This document shows positions 62,114-64,000 of a DNA stretch of 64,000 nucleotides, piece by piece. Both the position numbers and the translations under genes were made by a program. Source of the DNA: Bacillus nitratireducens (lineage in GTDB: Bacteria; Bacillota; Bacilli; Bacillales; Bacillaceae_G). Below the pieces are notes generated by a model that worked only from the letters and a program-made list of their open reading frames with translations, was not told the DNA's origin and did no database searches. Where the stretch lies: the NCBI RefSeq assembly GCF_001884135.1, contig NZ_MAOC01000093.1:124001-188000 (forward strand), in the 5' to 3' direction. Positions within the stretch are counted from its first letter, which is position 1; the number at the start of each line of letters is the position of its first letter.

Positions 62114-63943
62114 CTATTCTAATATGCTTTTCAGTGTATCGATATGTTCTTTTGAACCTGTGACCAGCAATGTATCACCGTGTTGTAGTCTCGTATCACC
62201 ATGCGGTATTAGTGCTTTATTACCACGGTAAATTTGAATGACGAGTACGTCGCCTAAAAACGGAAGGCGGCGTAGTGCAACACCGTTATATTTATTGCTA
62301 CGTAGTTCGACTTCACGAACTGTTTCATTTGCTGTTGTAATTAAGCGAACGAGACTTGGTTTATCAATAAGTGCACGTAATAAAATACGTGTAGAGTTAA
62401 TAGTCGAGAATACAGCGATATGTTCTTGAGTTGCTTTTTCTTGTAGAAGGGGATCTTCTACACTTGCGATGACGTGTTCAACACCTAATTCTTTTGCATG
62501 TTCTGCTAATAATAAGTTTTGTTCATCATCACTTGTTGCAACAACAACACGGTCTGCTTCGAAAGCTTTTTGTTCCATTAAAGATTGAATAGTAATCTCA
62601 TCTAATTTTACGATAGGGAAGTCATGAGATTTCGCTTCATCATCATTTATTTTATTTTGACGTATCATATATAGTGTTACGTCATAGTCTTCACGTTTTA
62701 AATCAAGTGATAACGGAAGAGTAATTCTGCTTGCGCCAATAATAGATACTTTCGGTTTTGGTATTTCCACTTTTGGAAACATCTTTTTAAATAATATAGG
62801 TGCAAAAATACAAGTAATAACTGCACTTAAAATAAGGGATGCTGATAAACTTGGGCTAATGATGCCTAGTTTTTCACCGATTTGTGCAGCCGCAATAACT
62901 AAAGAAAGTGTTGATGTTAACAAAATGGCACTTCCGAGTACGATATTGCGTGGGTACCATTTTCGTAAGACGAGTGATGGTAACAGCTTTGAGATAAAGA
63001 GTCCCACAATTAAAATTGGGATCATTAGCATGCTAGAAGGCTCTTTAAAAATAGACCATACTTCTAGATTTACACCAACCATTACGAAGAAAATAGGGAT
63101 GAAGAAACCATATCCGATGGAATCAAGTTTTTCAACCATATCTTCATTTGGTGATAATAAAGATACGAGTACACCTGCTAAAAAGGCTCCCAAAATGTTT
63201 TCTGCCCCAACAGATTCAGATAATCCAACTAATATTAAGATGAGTGCGAAAACAGCTCGTGTATCAATTTGTACACTACCGGCTTTTAAGCTTTCTAGGT
63301 ATGGAATATTTTTAAAGCGTCTTGCGACAAAGTAAATTACAATACCAGCGCCGAATAGAAGAAGTAGAAGCCACATGCTTTGGCCACTTTCGGAATTTAG
63401 CCCGACGAATACAGCGAGTAAAATCATTGTAACTAAGTCTGCGATAACAGCGACTAATAAAATGATTTGCCCGATTGCAGTCTTTCCTAAGTTATTTTCT
63501 TTTAATGTTGGCACGACAACACCTAAAGAAATAGTTGAAATAATTAAAGTCATGAACATTGCATTGTCTACAAATCCTAGCCATACGAATAGTAATGATA
63601 GGGCATAAGATAATATGAAAATAAATAAGAAGATAATGCTTGCCGCTTGGAATGTGTTTGGTTCGTTTGTCGTATTCTTTTTCCCTTTTTGTTTAAAAAT
63701 CGAAAAGTCAATTTCTAACCCGCTTAAAAACATTAGGAAGATAAATCCTAGTGTCGATAAGACTTGAAGCCACATATCTGGCTCAATGATGTTAAACCCA
63801 CTTTTACCTACAAAGATTCCTGCGATAATTTCTGCAACAACAACAGGAAGTGCTTTTAATTTAAAGCGTTGTAACAAAAGGGGAACGAAAAACGCGATTG
63901 CGACAACAACCATAAGTGATAGAACAGAAGAATGATGTTCCAC
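62114..63943 (-). CDS. CPA2-type cation:proton antiporter with RCK domains
   Basis: A 609-residue antiporter. Residues about 1-385 are a Na_H_Exchanger domain with 12-13 spans (LAEIIAGIFVGKSG-like VVAEIIAGIFVGKSG near residue 38; GLEIDF in TM3). A TrkA_N/RCK_N domain (about 405-520) and a TrkA_C domain (about 530-609, with LRRLPFLGDVLVIQIYRG) follow, as in KefB/KefC-like proteins. The RCK_N nucleotide motif reads IGASRITLPLSL, lacking the usual GxGxxG. GTG complementary to 63941-63943 follows GGGAG; an in-frame TTG at 63961 has no site. Likely Na+ or K+/H+ exchange. Confidence 0.88.
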   Translation of the reverse strand: MEHHSSVLSLMVVVAIAFFVPLLLQRFKLKALPVVVAEIIAGIFVGKSGFNIIEPDMWLQVLSTLGFIFLMFLSGLEIDFSIFKQKGKKNTTNEPNTFQAASIIFLFIFILSYALSLLFVWLGFVDNAMFMTLIISTISLGVVVPTLKENNLGKTAIGQIILLVAVIADLVTMILLAVFVGLNSESGQSMWLLLLLFGAGIVIYFVARRFKNIPYLESLKAGSVQIDTRAVFALILILVGLSESVGAENILGAFLAGVLVSLLSPNEDMVEKLDSIGYGFFIPIFFVMVGVNLEVWSIFKEPSSMLMIPILIVGLFISKLLPSLVLRKWYPRNIVLGSAILLTSTLSLVIAAAQIGEKLGIISPSLSASLILSAVITCIFAPILFKKMFPKVEIPKPKVSIIGASRITLPLSLDLKREDYDVTLYMIRQNKINDDEAKSHDFPIVKLDEITIQSLMEQKAFEADRVVVATSDDEQNLLLAEHAKELGVEHVIASVEDPLLQEKATQEHIAVFSTINSTRILLRALIDKPSLVRLITTANETVREVELRSNKYNGVALRRLPFLGDVLVIQIYRGNKALIPHGDTRLQHGDTLLVTGSKEHIDTLKSILE

Positions 63944-64000
63944 TGCGTTCTCTCCCTTCAAATAAATATAGTACCTATTTAGCCATATAATAGGTAGAAA

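Noticed and set aside
1-64000. CRISPR arrays, tRNA/rRNA genes, transposases, phage or defence genes
   Set aside because: No regularly spaced direct repeats, cloverleaf or ribosomal sequence, transposase or phage-type protein was found on either strand.

Overview
The window is ordinary chromosomal DNA from a Bacillus cereus group bacterium (cereus, anthracis or thuringiensis; the sequence alone does not settle which). It is AT-rich, with strong AGGAGG-type ribosome sites and TTG/GTG starts. Diagnostic genes are the tandem phospholipase C and sphingomyelinase, InhA-type metalloprotease, class A sortase with H126/C187/R196, the NaK cation channel, PlcR boxes, and copies of what I recognise as the group-specific bcr1 repeat. 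I see no tRNA, rRNA, CRISPR array, prophage, insertion sequence or replication origin.

Layout. 1-7.4 kb: end of a kinase-like gene, an AGCS symporter, a glnQHMP-type amino acid ABC operon, an amino acid permease and an OsmC protein. 7.4-15.2 kb: WYL regulator divergent from a RibD-C reductase, a two-component system divergent from a CWB2 lipoprotein, SulP transporter plus UspA bracketed by bcr1-type repeats, and a 41-residue membrane peptide. 15.2-22.7 kb (minus strand): oppDFBCA and glpT, the latter with a leader terminator and cre sites. 22.7-31.4 kb: MarR plus a drug efflux pump, then rbsRKDACB and a transaldolase-like gene. 31.4-40.2 kb: secreted virulence factors inhA2, plc and sph, with PlcR boxes before inhA2 and plc, interleaved with an MFS pump, butanediol dehydrogenase and the NaK channel. 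40.2-51 kb: a PLP-fold/FAD oxidase pair, VanZ-RDD protein, ABM monooxygenase, uppP, a soluble chemoreceptor, a CwlO/YocH-like wall protein with a WalR box, an Xre/membrane pair, srtA and a YHYH protein. 51-64 kb: peptide, branched-chain amino acid, amino acid and purine transporters, a DUF2339 protein, a secreted GATase-like protein, a second Xre/membrane pair, a broken GNAT gene and a CPA2 antiporter.

How it works together. Most of the window is nutrient uptake (peptides, amino acids, ribose, glycerol-3-phosphate, purines) with sequence signs of CcpA, CodY-like and GlpP-type control, mixed with secreted tissue-degrading enzymes under PlcR and wall maintenance functions (SrtA, UppP, WalR target).

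I found no clearly new multi-gene system. The best leads are two paralogous Xre/membrane cassettes, two reading frames that run through strong intrinsic terminators, a repeat-derived stop codon in the UspA gene, the 41-residue membrane peptide downstream of a palindrome, and unexplained inverted repeats at several promoters.
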